Shown one piece after another: positions 16,431 through 24,796 of a stretch of 64,000 bases of DNA. Position 1 is the first letter of the stretch. Each line of letters begins with the position of its first letter. Under the pieces are notes generated by a model. It was not told the DNA's origin. It saw only the letters and a program-made list of their open reading frames with translations, and did no database searches. Made by a program: the position numbers and the translations under genes. The DNA comes from an uncultured Prevotella sp. GTDB lineage: Bacteria > Bacteroidota > Bacteroidia > Bacteroidales > Bacteroidaceae. The stretch lies in assembly GCA_900315035.1 (NCBI GenBank), contig OMXO01000007.1, positions 1 through 64,000 of the forward strand. The letters are read 5' to 3'.

Positions 16431-18428
16431 TCAGACCAATTGTAGGCCTTCGAGTTCCTCACTCAGTTTCTCCCAGCGTTCCACCTCTTCGTCGAGACAG
16501 TTCTTGGTCGAGGTATATTCTGTCACCAATGTCATGTCGGAAGCATTCTCTGGCTGCATCAACAGGTCGTCGAGCTCCTTCAGGCGCTGTTCCATCTTCT
16601 CGATCTTGGTCTCCGACTCCTTCACGGCTTTCTCTGCCCGATTCCTGCGTTTCTGCTGTTCCTTACGCTCGGCATAACTGAGAGCTTTGTCTAAGACTCC
16701 CGGAGATGGGGCTTGTTGCTCGCCAGATGCGCCCTCACTAGAGAGATTTTGTTCCCTCACTTGGGAACAATTATTCCCACGCTGGGAATCAATTCCTGTC
16801 CTACCCAGCTCATTCAGTTCACTGATCTTCTTGGCCTGAAGGAAGTCGTAGATACCACCGAGATGCTCCCTGACCTTTCCGCCACCGAACTCATAGACCT
16901 TGGTCACCAGTCCATCAAGGAACTCACGATCGTGACTCACGATAATCGCTGTACCGTCGAAGGCCTTGATAGCCTCCTTCAGCACGTCTTTCGAAGGCAT
17001 GTCCAAATGGTTGGTAGGCTCATCGAGGATCAACAGGTTGACAGGTTCCAGCAACAAGCGAATCATCGCCAGACGACTTCGTTCACCACCACTGAGCACC
17101 TTTACCTTCTTATCGCTCTCCTCGCCACCAAACATAAAGGCACCGAGAATATCATTGATACGCAGACGGACATCACCCTTGGCCACATAGTCGATAGTCT
17201 GGAATACCGTGAGGTTCTCATCGAGCAACTGTGCCTGATTCTGCGCAAAGTAGCCAATCTGGATGTTATGGCCCACTTTCAGTTCACCCGTAAAGGGAAT
17301 CTCGCCCATGATACACTTCACCAACGTAGATTTACCTTCACCGTTCTTACCGACAAAGGCCACTTTCTCCCCTCGCTTGATGGTGAGTGTCACATGGTCG
17401 AACACCGTGTGGGCACCATAGTCCTTACGCACCTCGTCGCAGATAATCGGATAGTCGCCACTTCGCAGACAAGGCGGGAACTTCAGATGCATCGCTGAGT
17501 TATCCACCTCGTCGATCTCGATAGGCACGATCTTCTCCAGCTGTTTGATCTTCTGCTGTACCTGGACAGCCTTCGTAGCCTGATAACGGAAACGTTCGAT
17601 GAAGGCCTTCATGTCGGCCACCTCTTTCTGCTGGTTCTCGTAGGCTCTCAGCTGTTGTTCACGACGTTCCTGACGAAGCAACACATATTCGTTGTATTTC
17701 ACCTTGTAGTCGATCACCCGTCCACAGGATATCTCCAGTGTACGGTTAGACACATTATTTATAAAGGCCCTATCATGACTCACTAAGACGACAGCACTCG
17801 ACGACTGGGCAAGGAACTGTTCGAGCCACTGGATACTCTCGATATCCAGATGGTTGGTAGGCTCGTCGAGTAACAGCACGTCAGGCTTCTGCAAGAGGAT
17901 CTTAGCCAGTTCGATACGCATGCGCCAACCACCAGAGAACTCTGAGGTAGCACGGTCGAAATCCGTCCGTTTGAAACCAAGTCCCACGAGCGTGCGTTCC
18001 AGTTCTGCCTCCCTACTCTCGGCACCCATCATCATATAGCGTTCGTGCTCTGTGGTGTATTTCTCTATCAGCGTCAGATAACTCTCACTCTCATAGTCGG
18101 TTCGCTCAGCCAGTTCCTGATTCATCTTGTCGAGCCGAGTCTTCATTCTGGCAATATCGGCAAAAGCCTTCTGAGCCTCTTCGCGCACCGTCGTATCGTC
18201 CTGCAGGATCATCACCTGAGGCAGATAGCCGATGGTGCAGTCAGTAGGCACGCTGACTGTCCCTGCCGTCGGTTTCTGTTGTCCACAGAGAATCTTCAGC
18301 ATCGTCGATTTGCCTGCTCCGTTCTTACCCACAAGGGCAATACGGTCGCGATCGTTGACCACGAAACTGGCATCGACAAACAAGGGTTTCACCCCGAATT
18401 CCACCTTCAGTCCTTCTACCGATATCAT
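16431..18428 (-). CDS. ABC-F family ATP-binding protein
   Basis: A 665-residue soluble tandem ABC ATPase without membrane segments. NBD1 has GKNGAGKST and FSGGWRMR; NBD2 has GKNGEGKST and LSGGERSR; both have LLLDEPTNHLD or LILDEPTNHLD. The inter-domain linker has the helical ABC-F pattern (REQQLRAYENQQKEVADMK). A coiled-coil C-terminal domain ends the protein (about 600-665). ABC-F proteins act on the ribosome, relieving stalling or protecting it. Between NBD2 and the C-terminal coil, about 35 low-complexity residues (LGRTGIDSQRGNNCSQVREQ and on) are encoded by palindromic repeats at 16749-16789. The gene overlaps the lolA-like stop by 4 bases. The specific subfamily cannot be fixed by eye. 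Confidence 0.92.
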   Translation of the reverse strand: MISVEGLKVEFGVKPLFVDASFVVNDRDRIALVGKNGAGKSTMLKILCGQQKPTAGTVSVPTDCTIGYLPQVMILQDDTTVREEAQKAFADIARMKTRLDKMNQELAERTDYESESYLTLIEKYTTEHERYMMMGAESREAELERTLVGLGFKRTDFDRATSEFSGGWRMRIELAKILLQKPDVLLLDEPTNHLDIESIQWLEQFLAQSSSAVVLVSHDRAFINNVSNRTLEISCGRVIDYKVKYNEYVLLRQERREQQLRAYENQQKEVADMKAFIERFRYQATKAVQVQQKIKQLEKIVPIEIDEVDNSAMHLKFPPCLRSGDYPIICDEVRKDYGAHTVFDHVTLTIKRGEKVAFVGKNGEGKSTLVKCIMGEIPFTGELKVGHNIQIGYFAQNQAQLLDENLTVFQTIDYVAKGDVRLRINDILGAFMFGGEESDKKVKVLSGGERSRLAMIRLLLEPVNLLILDEPTNHLDMPSKDVLKEAIKAFDGTAIIVSHDREFLDGLVTKVYEFGGGKVREHLGGIYDFLQAKKISELNELGRTGIDSQRGNNCSQVREQNLSSEGASGEQQAPSPGVLDKALSYAERKEQQKRRNRAEKAVKESETKIEKMEQRLKELDDLLMQPENASDMTLVTEYTSTKNCLDEEVERWEKLSEELEGLQLV
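16749..16789. repeat. Two GGGAA/TTCCC palindromes inside the ABC-F gene
   Basis: TTGTTCCC-TCACTT-GGGAACAA (16749-16770) and ATTCCCA-CGC-TGGGAAT (16773-16789) are perfect inverted repeats within the coding sequence. The same kind of element occurs three times in the noncoding block at 47411-47470. Confidence 0.85.
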
Positions 18429-19051
18429 CGCTTATCCACAAATTTATAGTCCTTATACTGTTCCTTCGGGAAGGTGATCATATCGTCGGTAATGCCGCCA
18501 GAACGGAAGTCGGAAATCTTGATAGTAGTCCAGATAAACGAAATCTTGATACGCAGGCGGATAGGATGATACGTCTTACGCTCCACCAGAGCCCTTATCT
18601 CCTTGATACCCTTCGCGCCGTCTTTAGCTTTCAGCGTCAGCATCAGTCCCTCAGATTCCTCCGCAATACTGTAATCGAAGTTCTCGGGCTCGAACTTAAA
18701 CTTACGCGAATACTTGTCTGACTTGTTGTTCTTGGCATTGTGGATCTCCACTTCCTTCTTCTTACTTTTCTTTTTCTTAATGGTATAGACCGTCGTGCCG
18801 TCGTTCCACGAATCCATCTTCGCATCGACGAACTTGCTCTTCTTGCCTTTATACCATATCGTTCCGTTGGTTCTATAAAGACCAATGATATTCACATCGT
18901 AGTGCAACGTAGCCCCCTGTTCACCAAACACTTGCTGATAGGCCTGGTTGAAGATACGCCGGGCCTGACGGGCGTTAGGTGTATCCTCTGCCTGGACAGA
19001 ACAGAGTACAGACAACATCAGTGTCAGAAGCAAAATAATCTTTTTTCTCAT
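18425..19051 (-). CDS. LolA-like outer-membrane lipoprotein carrier protein
   Basis: A 208-residue exported protein. The signal peptide is MRKKIILLLTLMLSVLCSVQA. The body has the alternating beta-strand pattern and the GTIWYKGKKSKFVD and WNDGTTVYTIKKK segments seen in the LolA-like proteins of Bacteroidetes. LolA carries lipoproteins across the periplasm to the outer membrane. A Lys-rich patch (IKKKKSKKKEVE) is unusual. It is the first gene of a minus-strand operon and its ATGA overlaps the ABC-F start. A TAATTTTG -7 box (19074-19081) lies upstream. The family call rests on general pattern rather than catalytic residues, so it is moderate. Confidence 0.72.
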   Translation of the reverse strand: MRKKIILLLTLMLSVLCSVQAEDTPNARQARRIFNQAYQQVFGEQGATLHYDVNIIGLYRTNGTIWYKGKKSKFVDAKMDSWNDGTTVYTIKKKKSKKKEVEIHNAKNNKSDKYSRKFKFEPENFDYSIAEESEGLMLTLKAKDGAKGIKEIRALVERKTYHPIRLRIKISFIWTTIKISDFRSGGITDDMITFPKEQYKDYKFVDKR

Positions 19052-19073
19052 CTTTTTTTTCAGTTTCGGGTTG

Positions 19074-19111
19074 CAAAATTACACATTTCTCATGGATTTT
19101 CAGTATTTTTG
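19074..19111. promoter_or_regulatory. Divergent promoter region, lolA-like gene / tex
   Basis: Two Bacteroidetes -7 boxes point outward: TAATTTTG on the minus strand (19074-19081) and TATTTTTG on the plus strand (19104-19111). I find no good TTTG -33 box at the right spacing for either, so strength is uncertain. Confidence 0.4.
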
Positions 19112-19140
19112 CACACAAATTAACGAATAAACGCCTATTT

Positions 19141-21312
19141 ATGGATAAGAATATATTTGCCAAACTGATTGCGAATGCCCTGAACCTTCAGGAACGAGCA
19201 GTCGCCAACACCCTCGCTCTACTCGAGGAAGGCTGTACGATTCCCTTTATCTCCAGATACAGAAAAGAGCGTACCGGCGGACTCGACGAGGTGCAGATTG
19301 CAGCTATCAGTGACCGTTTCGACAAACTGCAGGAGATTCAGAAACGTAAAGAGACCGTCGTGAAGACCATCAAGGACCTTGACAAGATGACACCCGATCT
19401 CGAGAAGCGCATCGACGCATGTTGGGATGCCACCGAACTGGAAGATATCTATCTGCCATATAAGCCTAAGCGACGTACTCGTGCCCAAGTGGCCCGTGAA
19501 CAAGGACTGGAACCGTTGGCACAACTTCTGATGCTTCAGCGAGAACGAGATCCGGAACGTGCTGCAGAACGGTTCGTTAAAGGTGACGTGAAAGATACGG
19601 AAACAGCCATCAAAGGAGCCCAGGACATCATCGCCGAGACTGTCAGTGAAGATGAGCGGAGTCGGCAACAGCTTCGCAATGCCTTCTCCCGTCAGGCTAT
19701 GATTTCCTCCAAACTTGTCAAGGCGAAGGCCGACAGTGACGAAGCCTCGAAATACAGTGACTATTTCGACTGGCAAGAGCCACTGAAACGTTGTTCATCC
19801 CACAGATTGCTGGCTATGCGACGCGGTGAGAACGAAGGCATCCTCCGAATCACGATCTCACCCAATGATGAAGAGGCCGTCGATCGTCTGAAACGTCATT
19901 ATGTCTATGGGAACACCCCTTGTGGGCAATTGGTAGGCGAAGCTGTTGATGACGGTTACAAACGTCTGTTGAAACCTGCTATCGAGACTGAGTTCTCTAC
20001 GTTGAGCAAGGAACGGGCCGACGAAGAAGCCATCCGCGTCTTTGCAGAAAATCTGCGTCAGTTATTGTTGGGTGCACCTCTCGGCCAGAAACGTGTCATG
20101 GGCATCGATCCCGGGTTCCGTACTGGTTGTAAGATTGTATGTCTCGATGCGCAAGGTAACCTGCTCCATCATGAGGCGATCTTCCCCCACCCGCCCGTCA
20201 ACAAACGAACAGAGGCTGCTATCGCTGTTCAGAAGATGATACAGAAATACCAGATTGAGGCCATCTCCATCGGTAATGGCACCGCCAGCCGCGAGACCAA
20301 CGACTTTATCAAGGACGTGCTGGCAGGCCGCTACAATATCGACACGAAGAAGAACGACGGACTGGTCAAGCCACAGGTCTTCACAGTCAGCGAGGATGGG
20401 GCATCCGTCTATTCTGCCTCGAAGATAGCCCGTGACGAATTCCCTGATGAGGATGTCACCGTTCGTGGCGCTGTTTCCATAGGCCGGCGTCTGATGGATC
20501 CTCTTGCCGAACTCGTCAAGATCGACCCCAAGAGCATCGGTGTAGGACAATATCAGCACGATGTCGATCAGACGAAGCTGAAACACTCACTCGACCAGAC
20601 TGTCGAGAGTTGTGTCAATCTGGTTGGCGTGAACCTCAATACGGCTTCACAACATCTGCTGATGTACGTCAGCGGACTGGGTCCATCCCTCGCGAAGAAC
20701 ATCGTTGACTATCGCAAGGAGAATGGTGCCTTCACCTCACGAGCTCAGCTCAAGAAAGTGCCTCGCCTCGGACCTGCCGCCTTCCAGCAATGTGCCGGTT
20801 TCTTGCGTATTCCTGGGGCTAAGAATCCTCTCGACAACACTGCCGTCCACCCAGAGAGCTATACAGTCGTGGAGCAGATGGCGAAGGACCTCAGTTGTTC
20901 TGTAGCCGATCTGATTGCAGACAAAGAGAAACGTGAGTCTATCGACATCCGCCGCTATGTCACTGACGAGATAGGTATCCCCACCCTTACCGACATCATG
21001 AAGGAATTGGAGAAACCCGGTCGCGACCCACGTGAACAGATAGAGGAGTTTGAGTTCGACAAGAATGTCGCAACCGTCGATGACCTGGTAGAAGGCATGA
21101 TCCTGCCAGGCATCGTCACCAACATTACCAACTTCGGTGCTTTTGTCGATATCGGTGTCCATCAGGACGGCCTCATCCACATCTCCCAGATGGCTAATCG
21201 ACGTATTGCCCATCCCACTGATGTGGTGAAACTGCACCAGCACCTCCGGGTACGCGTCATCGAGATCGACCATCGGCGTAACCGTATCTCTCTGTCTTTA
21301 AAAGGAATATAG
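19141..21312 (+). CDS. tex: Tex family RNA-binding transcription accessory protein
   Basis: A 723-residue Tex protein of full length. The N-terminal helical domain starts at NIFAKLIANALNLQERAV, with the family signature TIPFISRYRKERTGGLDE. A YqgF/RNase H-like domain is at about 315-450 (VMGIDPGFRTGCKIVCLD). A helix-hairpin-helix region follows (LMYVSGLGPSLAKNIVDYR). The C-terminal S1 domain is GMILPGIVTNITNFGAFVDI with DGLIHISQM. Tex binds RNA and the transcription machinery. It begins at the ATG at 19141 and is followed after 3 bases by the carboxypeptidase gene, with terC 3 bases further on, so these three are probably one operon. Confidence 0.96.
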   Translation: MDKNIFAKLIANALNLQERAVANTLALLEEGCTIPFISRYRKERTGGLDEVQIAAISDRFDKLQEIQKRKETVVKTIKDLDKMTPDLEKRIDACWDATELEDIYLPYKPKRRTRAQVAREQGLEPLAQLLMLQRERDPERAAERFVKGDVKDTETAIKGAQDIIAETVSEDERSRQQLRNAFSRQAMISSKLVKAKADSDEASKYSDYFDWQEPLKRCSSHRLLAMRRGENEGILRITISPNDEEAVDRLKRHYVYGNTPCGQLVGEAVDDGYKRLLKPAIETEFSTLSKERADEEAIRVFAENLRQLLLGAPLGQKRVMGIDPGFRTGCKIVCLDAQGNLLHHEAIFPHPPVNKRTEAAIAVQKMIQKYQIEAISIGNGTASRETNDFIKDVLAGRYNIDTKKNDGLVKPQVFTVSEDGASVYSASKIARDEFPDEDVTVRGAVSIGRRLMDPLAELVKIDPKSIGVGQYQHDVDQTKLKHSLDQTVESCVNLVGVNLNTASQHLLMYVSGLGPSLAKNIVDYRKENGAFTSRAQLKKVPRLGPAAFQQCAGFLRIPGAKNPLDNTAVHPESYTVVEQMAKDLSCSVADLIADKEKRESIDIRRYVTDEIGIPTLTDIMKELEKPGRDPREQIEEFEFDKNVATVDDLVEGMILPGIVTNITNFGAFVDIGVHQDGLIHISQMANRRIAHPTDVVKLHQHLRVRVIEIDHRRNRISLSLKGI

Positions 21313-21315
21313 AAA

Positions 21316-22248
21316 ATGAAGAATATATATGTATGCAGTCTGCTGTTACTGACGATCGTCATGGCTGCCTGCACATCAAACAACAATGCCGGAAGTCGTG
21401 CCCTCACGCCAGAACAAGAGCGGCTGATGCGAATCAATATGATAGACAGCACCTTACTCAACGGTGCCATTAATCTCGACTCACTGGCAGGAGATAAGCT
21501 CGGCTCCATCTCTGCCGATGCGTGGATGCTCATCGACGACTCCACCGGGTGCATCATCAGTGAAAGGAATGCCAATGAACTGAGGAATATGGCATCGATC
21601 ACCAAGATGATGACCTGTCTGTTGGCCATTGAGAATGGCCAGATGGGTGATACCATCGAAATTTCAAGTGATGTCTATGTCGCCAAAGATTCGAGAGTGA
21701 AGTTAGGTGACAAATACACGATGCGCAACCTCATCGACGAGATGATGCTCATCAGTGACAACGATGCAGCCTATGCCCTGGCAAAGCATCTGGGAGGAGA
21801 CACGTTGAAATTCTGCGATATGATGAACGAGAAAGCTGCTTATTTAGGCATGACCAACACCCATTTCGCCAATCCCAACGGTTTACCAAATGCCAACAAC
21901 TACAGTACAGCCAGCGACCTTGTCAGACTATCACGATACTGTATGCGCGACAGTCTCTTTGCAGAGATAGTAGGAACCGTCGAAAAAGATGTGTTCCTCA
22001 CCGATGGTCGCCATATACCCTGTCGAAACACCAATGCCCTGCTGTCAACCTATGAAGGCTGCTTCGGCATCAAGACAGGCTTTACCCGTCAGGCAGGCAA
22101 CTGTCTTGCCTCTGTTGCCAAGCGCGATGACATCACCCTTTATCTCGTGCTGCTCAACAGTCGTAGTATGTCGTCACGTTTTACGGAGTCGGCTATCCTA
22201 CTCGATTATGGATTTAATGTCATGAAAACGTATCGTCAAAACAATTAA
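21316..22248 (+). CDS. D-alanyl-D-alanine carboxypeptidase (lipoprotein PBP)
   Basis: A 310-residue class A-type low-molecular-weight penicillin-binding protein (peptidase S11). The catalytic motifs are SITK in NMASITKMMTC, SDN in MLISDNDAAYAL, and KTG in FGIKTGFTRQAGNCL. The N-terminus has a short leader ending in VMAAC, a lipobox, so it is probably a lipoprotein rather than carrying the usual C-terminal amphipathic anchor. It would trim the terminal D-Ala from peptidoglycan stem peptides in the periplasm. The beta-sheet C-terminal domain of DacA is absent, giving a compact form. It lies between tex and terC with 3-base gaps. Confidence 0.92.
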   Translation: MKNIYVCSLLLLTIVMAACTSNNNAGSRALTPEQERLMRINMIDSTLLNGAINLDSLAGDKLGSISADAWMLIDDSTGCIISERNANELRNMASITKMMTCLLAIENGQMGDTIEISSDVYVAKDSRVKLGDKYTMRNLIDEMMLISDNDAAYALAKHLGGDTLKFCDMMNEKAAYLGMTNTHFANPNGLPNANNYSTASDLVRLSRYCMRDSLFAEIVGTVEKDVFLTDGRHIPCRNTNALLSTYEGCFGIKTGFTRQAGNCLASVAKRDDITLYLVLLNSRSMSSRFTESAILLDYGFNVMKTYRQNN

Positions 22249-22251
22249 CAG

Positions 22252-23274
22252 ATGGAAGTTGTAAGTATGCCCCTCTGGGCCTGGATTTCATTTTATATTC
22301 TTGTATTCGTCATGCTGTTCATCGACCTGAAGTCGTTTGGCAAGAATGGTCAGCATGAGGTAAACGTGAAGGAGGCACTGAAGATGACTGCCGTATGGAT
22401 CGGTGTGTCACTCGTGTTCTGTGGTGGTATCTACCTGTTCTACCCTGGCGGAATAATGAACGCACACGAGAAGGCGATGGAGTTTCTGGCAGGTTACCTG
22501 ATAGAGAAGTCACTGTCGATGGATAACCTGTTTGTGTTCCTGATGCTCTTCTCATTTTTCGGAATCCAACGGAAATACCAGCACGAGGTGTTGTTTTGGG
22601 GTATCTTCGGTGCCCTGGTGCTCAGAAGTATCTTCATCTTTGCAGGCACAGCCATGATAACAAGGTTCGAGTGGATCTTAGGTCTGTTTGGCATCTTCCT
22701 TATCTATACAGGCATCAAGATGTTCGGCCACCAGGACAACGAGAACGTGGATCCCTCGAAGAACATCTTCGTAAGACTCTTCAAGAAGTTCTTCCCCGTC
22801 ACAGACCAGATGCACGAAGACAAGTTCTTTATCGTAGAGAATGGCAAACGCATGGCAACACCAGTATTCATTGCACTGCTAGTCATTGAAACGACCGATG
22901 TTGCATTTGCTGTTGACTCGATTCCAGCAGTATTCTCTGTAAGCCGAGATCCGTTTATTGTATTGACCTCGAACATCTTTGCCATCTTAGGTCTGAGAGC
23001 CCTTTATTTCGCCCTGGCAGCAGTAGCCAAGTATTTCACCTATCTGAAATATGGATTGGGTATCATCCTCAGTTTTGTAGGGGTGAAAATGCTATTGGCA
23101 ATGGACGACTACGTAAATGGTTTTGGAGAACTCATCGGTGTGGACTTCAACATGCCTCACATTGAGGTACCCACATGGCTCTCGTTAGTGATCATCTTCA
23201 GTGTGCTCGTGCTGTCGATGGTTGGCTCTGTCATCGTCACCAAGACAACCTCCAGAAGCAGAAATGATCAGTAA
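22252..23274 (+). CDS. TerC family integral membrane protein
   Basis: A 340-residue multi-pass membrane protein. About eight to nine hydrophobic segments are visible. Family motifs are EKSLSMDNLFVFLMLF and IETTDVAFAVDSIPAVFSVS, whose acidic residues lie within membrane helices. TerC proteins are linked to tellurite resistance and to metal (Mn) handling at the site of protein secretion; no ter operon is nearby, so a metal-export role is the more likely one. It follows the carboxypeptidase gene after 3 bases. Its last 7 bases overlap the end of the convergent gene at 23268-24032. Confidence 0.93.
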   Translation: MEVVSMPLWAWISFYILVFVMLFIDLKSFGKNGQHEVNVKEALKMTAVWIGVSLVFCGGIYLFYPGGIMNAHEKAMEFLAGYLIEKSLSMDNLFVFLMLFSFFGIQRKYQHEVLFWGIFGALVLRSIFIFAGTAMITRFEWILGLFGIFLIYTGIKMFGHQDNENVDPSKNIFVRLFKKFFPVTDQMHEDKFFIVENGKRMATPVFIALLVIETTDVAFAVDSIPAVFSVSRDPFIVLTSNIFAILGLRALYFALAAVAKYFTYLKYGLGIILSFVGVKMLLAMDDYVNGFGELIGVDFNMPHIEVPTWLSLVIIFSVLVLSMVGSVIVTKTTSRSRNDQ

Positions 23275-24032
23275 TCTTCGTGGATGCTCTCAGCCATGAG
23301 TCGGTAGATCTCACGGGTGCGGGCATCAGGCAACATGGACATCTGCATGTTCATGACGTTCTGATCGTAACGCACCATAGGACCTGTCTGGGCATTTTTA
23401 GGAGACATTGTCATCACCTTACGGGCTGTTTCCTCAATCAAAGGGTGGAACAATCGGAAATCGATATGTTCAGACTCAAGCAGACGTTCTGCAAGGCGAT
23501 AGCAATGGTTGGTAAGGTTGCAAGCAAAAACGGCAGCCAGATGCAGCTTCTTGCGTTTCTCCGAATCACAATCAACCACACGGGCAGAGATTCGTTCTGC
23601 CAGAGAACGAATGGTTTTCAGAGACTGAGCATCTGAAGCTTCTATAAAACAGGGTATCTCACGAAATTCAACAGGACGAGCCTTTGAGAAGGTCTGCATG
23701 GGATAGAGCACACCAAAATGTGATGTCTGGCCTTCAAAAACAGTCATTGGCATGCTGCCTGCAGTATGTAGGAACAGAGCATCCGAACCCTTCCGGCAGA
23801 CATAAGATATCAACGTGGCAAGGGCATCGTCTTTCACGGAGAAGATATATACATCGGCATCGTCACGAATATCATCAGTGCGATTCGTATAACTACATCC
23901 TATCTGATGAGCAAGAGCCCGTCCATGAACAAGTGTACGACTGAATACCTGAACAATGTCGCAGTCAGCAGCCTTTAATGCCAGCGACAGATGAGTAGCA
24001 AGATTTCCAGAACCAAGAATAACGATTTTCAT
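23268..24032 (-). CDS. Rossmann-fold/DUF2520-like oxidoreductase, possible ketopantoate reductase
   Basis: A 254-residue protein with an N-terminal NAD(P)-binding motif (KIVILGSGNLATHLSLAL) and a ProC-like first domain. The C-terminal helical part (KLHLAAVFACNLTNHCYRLA, then LIEETARKVM and AQTGPMVRYD) has the pattern of the DUF2520 family. It is the last gene of the pantothenate/CoA operon, 2 bases after coaX. No panE is present in the operon. PanG, an alternative ketopantoate reductase known from Francisella and Enterococcus, is a similar Rossmann protein in pan clusters, so this is a good candidate for that step. The fold is clear; the reaction is inference. Confidence 0.8.
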   Translation of the reverse strand: MKIVILGSGNLATHLSLALKAADCDIVQVFSRTLVHGRALAHQIGCSYTNRTDDIRDDADVYIFSVKDDALATLISYVCRKGSDALFLHTAGSMPMTVFEGQTSHFGVLYPMQTFSKARPVEFREIPCFIEASDAQSLKTIRSLAERISARVVDCDSEKRKKLHLAAVFACNLTNHCYRLAERLLESEHIDFRLFHPLIEETARKVMTMSPKNAQTGPMVRYDQNVMNMQMSMLPDARTREIYRLMAESIHEDY

Positions 24033-24034
24033 TT

Positions 24035-24796
24035 CTAATGGGTTGATTTGAAAAGTCCTTTAAGCAGCAGATGCTTGTCGTAAACAATATGATGACTACA
24101 TAGAGGCACAATATCCTTGGCCATTCCACCAGTTGCAATCAGGTAAGGCTCAACGGAGAACTGAGGGAGCAGTTTCTCGATGAGTCCGTCGATCATCGCA
24201 GAGGTACCATAAAGGATACCACTCTGCATACACTCAAGGGTATTGCGTCCAATAAGTCGTCTTGGTCTTTCAATATGAATAGAAGGCAGTTGTGAGGCCC
24301 TATGACTAAGAGCTGTCAAAGAAGTCTTCACACCTGGGATAATGATGCCGCCTTGGAAAGTTTTACTTTCATCAACAACGCCTATCGTAGTAGCTGTACC
24401 AAAGTCGATAATAATAGCTGGGACACCATAGCAAGAGACGGCACCGAGGGCATCAGCCAATCGATCCTTACCTAATTGGGAGGGCGATTCCACATCAATG
24501 TTCATCAGTTTCAGAACATCATCGACACTAAAGAAATGAGGCATTATGCCCGTCAGATCAATGATAGCCTGAGAGATATCATCGTCCACTTCAGGGACGA
24601 CAGACGATATCGTAACACTTTCGATATCAGACTGTTGAAGGCCATACTTCAACAATCCTTGCTTTAACTCATAACGAAAGAAACTGACCGTTTCCTCTTT
24701 ACGGGTTTTGAAACGCCAAGTATTCTCAATAGTCCCATCGTTATCGGCTATAGCCACAACGACAGTTGAATTACCGATATCAATCAGAATGTGCAT
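24035..24796 (-). CDS. coaX: Type III pantothenate kinase
   Basis: A 253-residue CoaX. The N-terminal phosphate-binding motif is MHILIDIGNSTVVVAIAD. The family motifs GKDRLADALGA and VIIDFGTATTIGVVD are present, as is FQGGIIIPGV. It phosphorylates pantothenate with ATP, the first step from pantothenate to CoA, and is insensitive to CoA feedback in characterised members. The gene overlaps the end of coaBC by 13 bases, which implies translational coupling. It is followed after 2 bases by the Rossmann/DUF2520-like gene. Confidence 0.95.
   Translation of the reverse strand: MHILIDIGNSTVVVAIADNDGTIENTWRFKTRKEETVSFFRYELKQGLLKYGLQQSDIESVTISSVVPEVDDDISQAIIDLTGIMPHFFSVDDVLKLMNIDVESPSQLGKDRLADALGAVSCYGVPAIIIDFGTATTIGVVDESKTFQGGIIIPGVKTSLTALSHRASQLPSIHIERPRRLIGRNTLECMQSGILYGTSAMIDGLIEKLLPQFSVEPYLIATGGMAKDIVPLCSHHIVYDKHLLLKGLFKSTH

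Noticed and set aside
22252..23274. Tellurite resistance operon
   Set aside because: TerC stands alone, with tex and a carboxypeptidase; no other ter genes are present.
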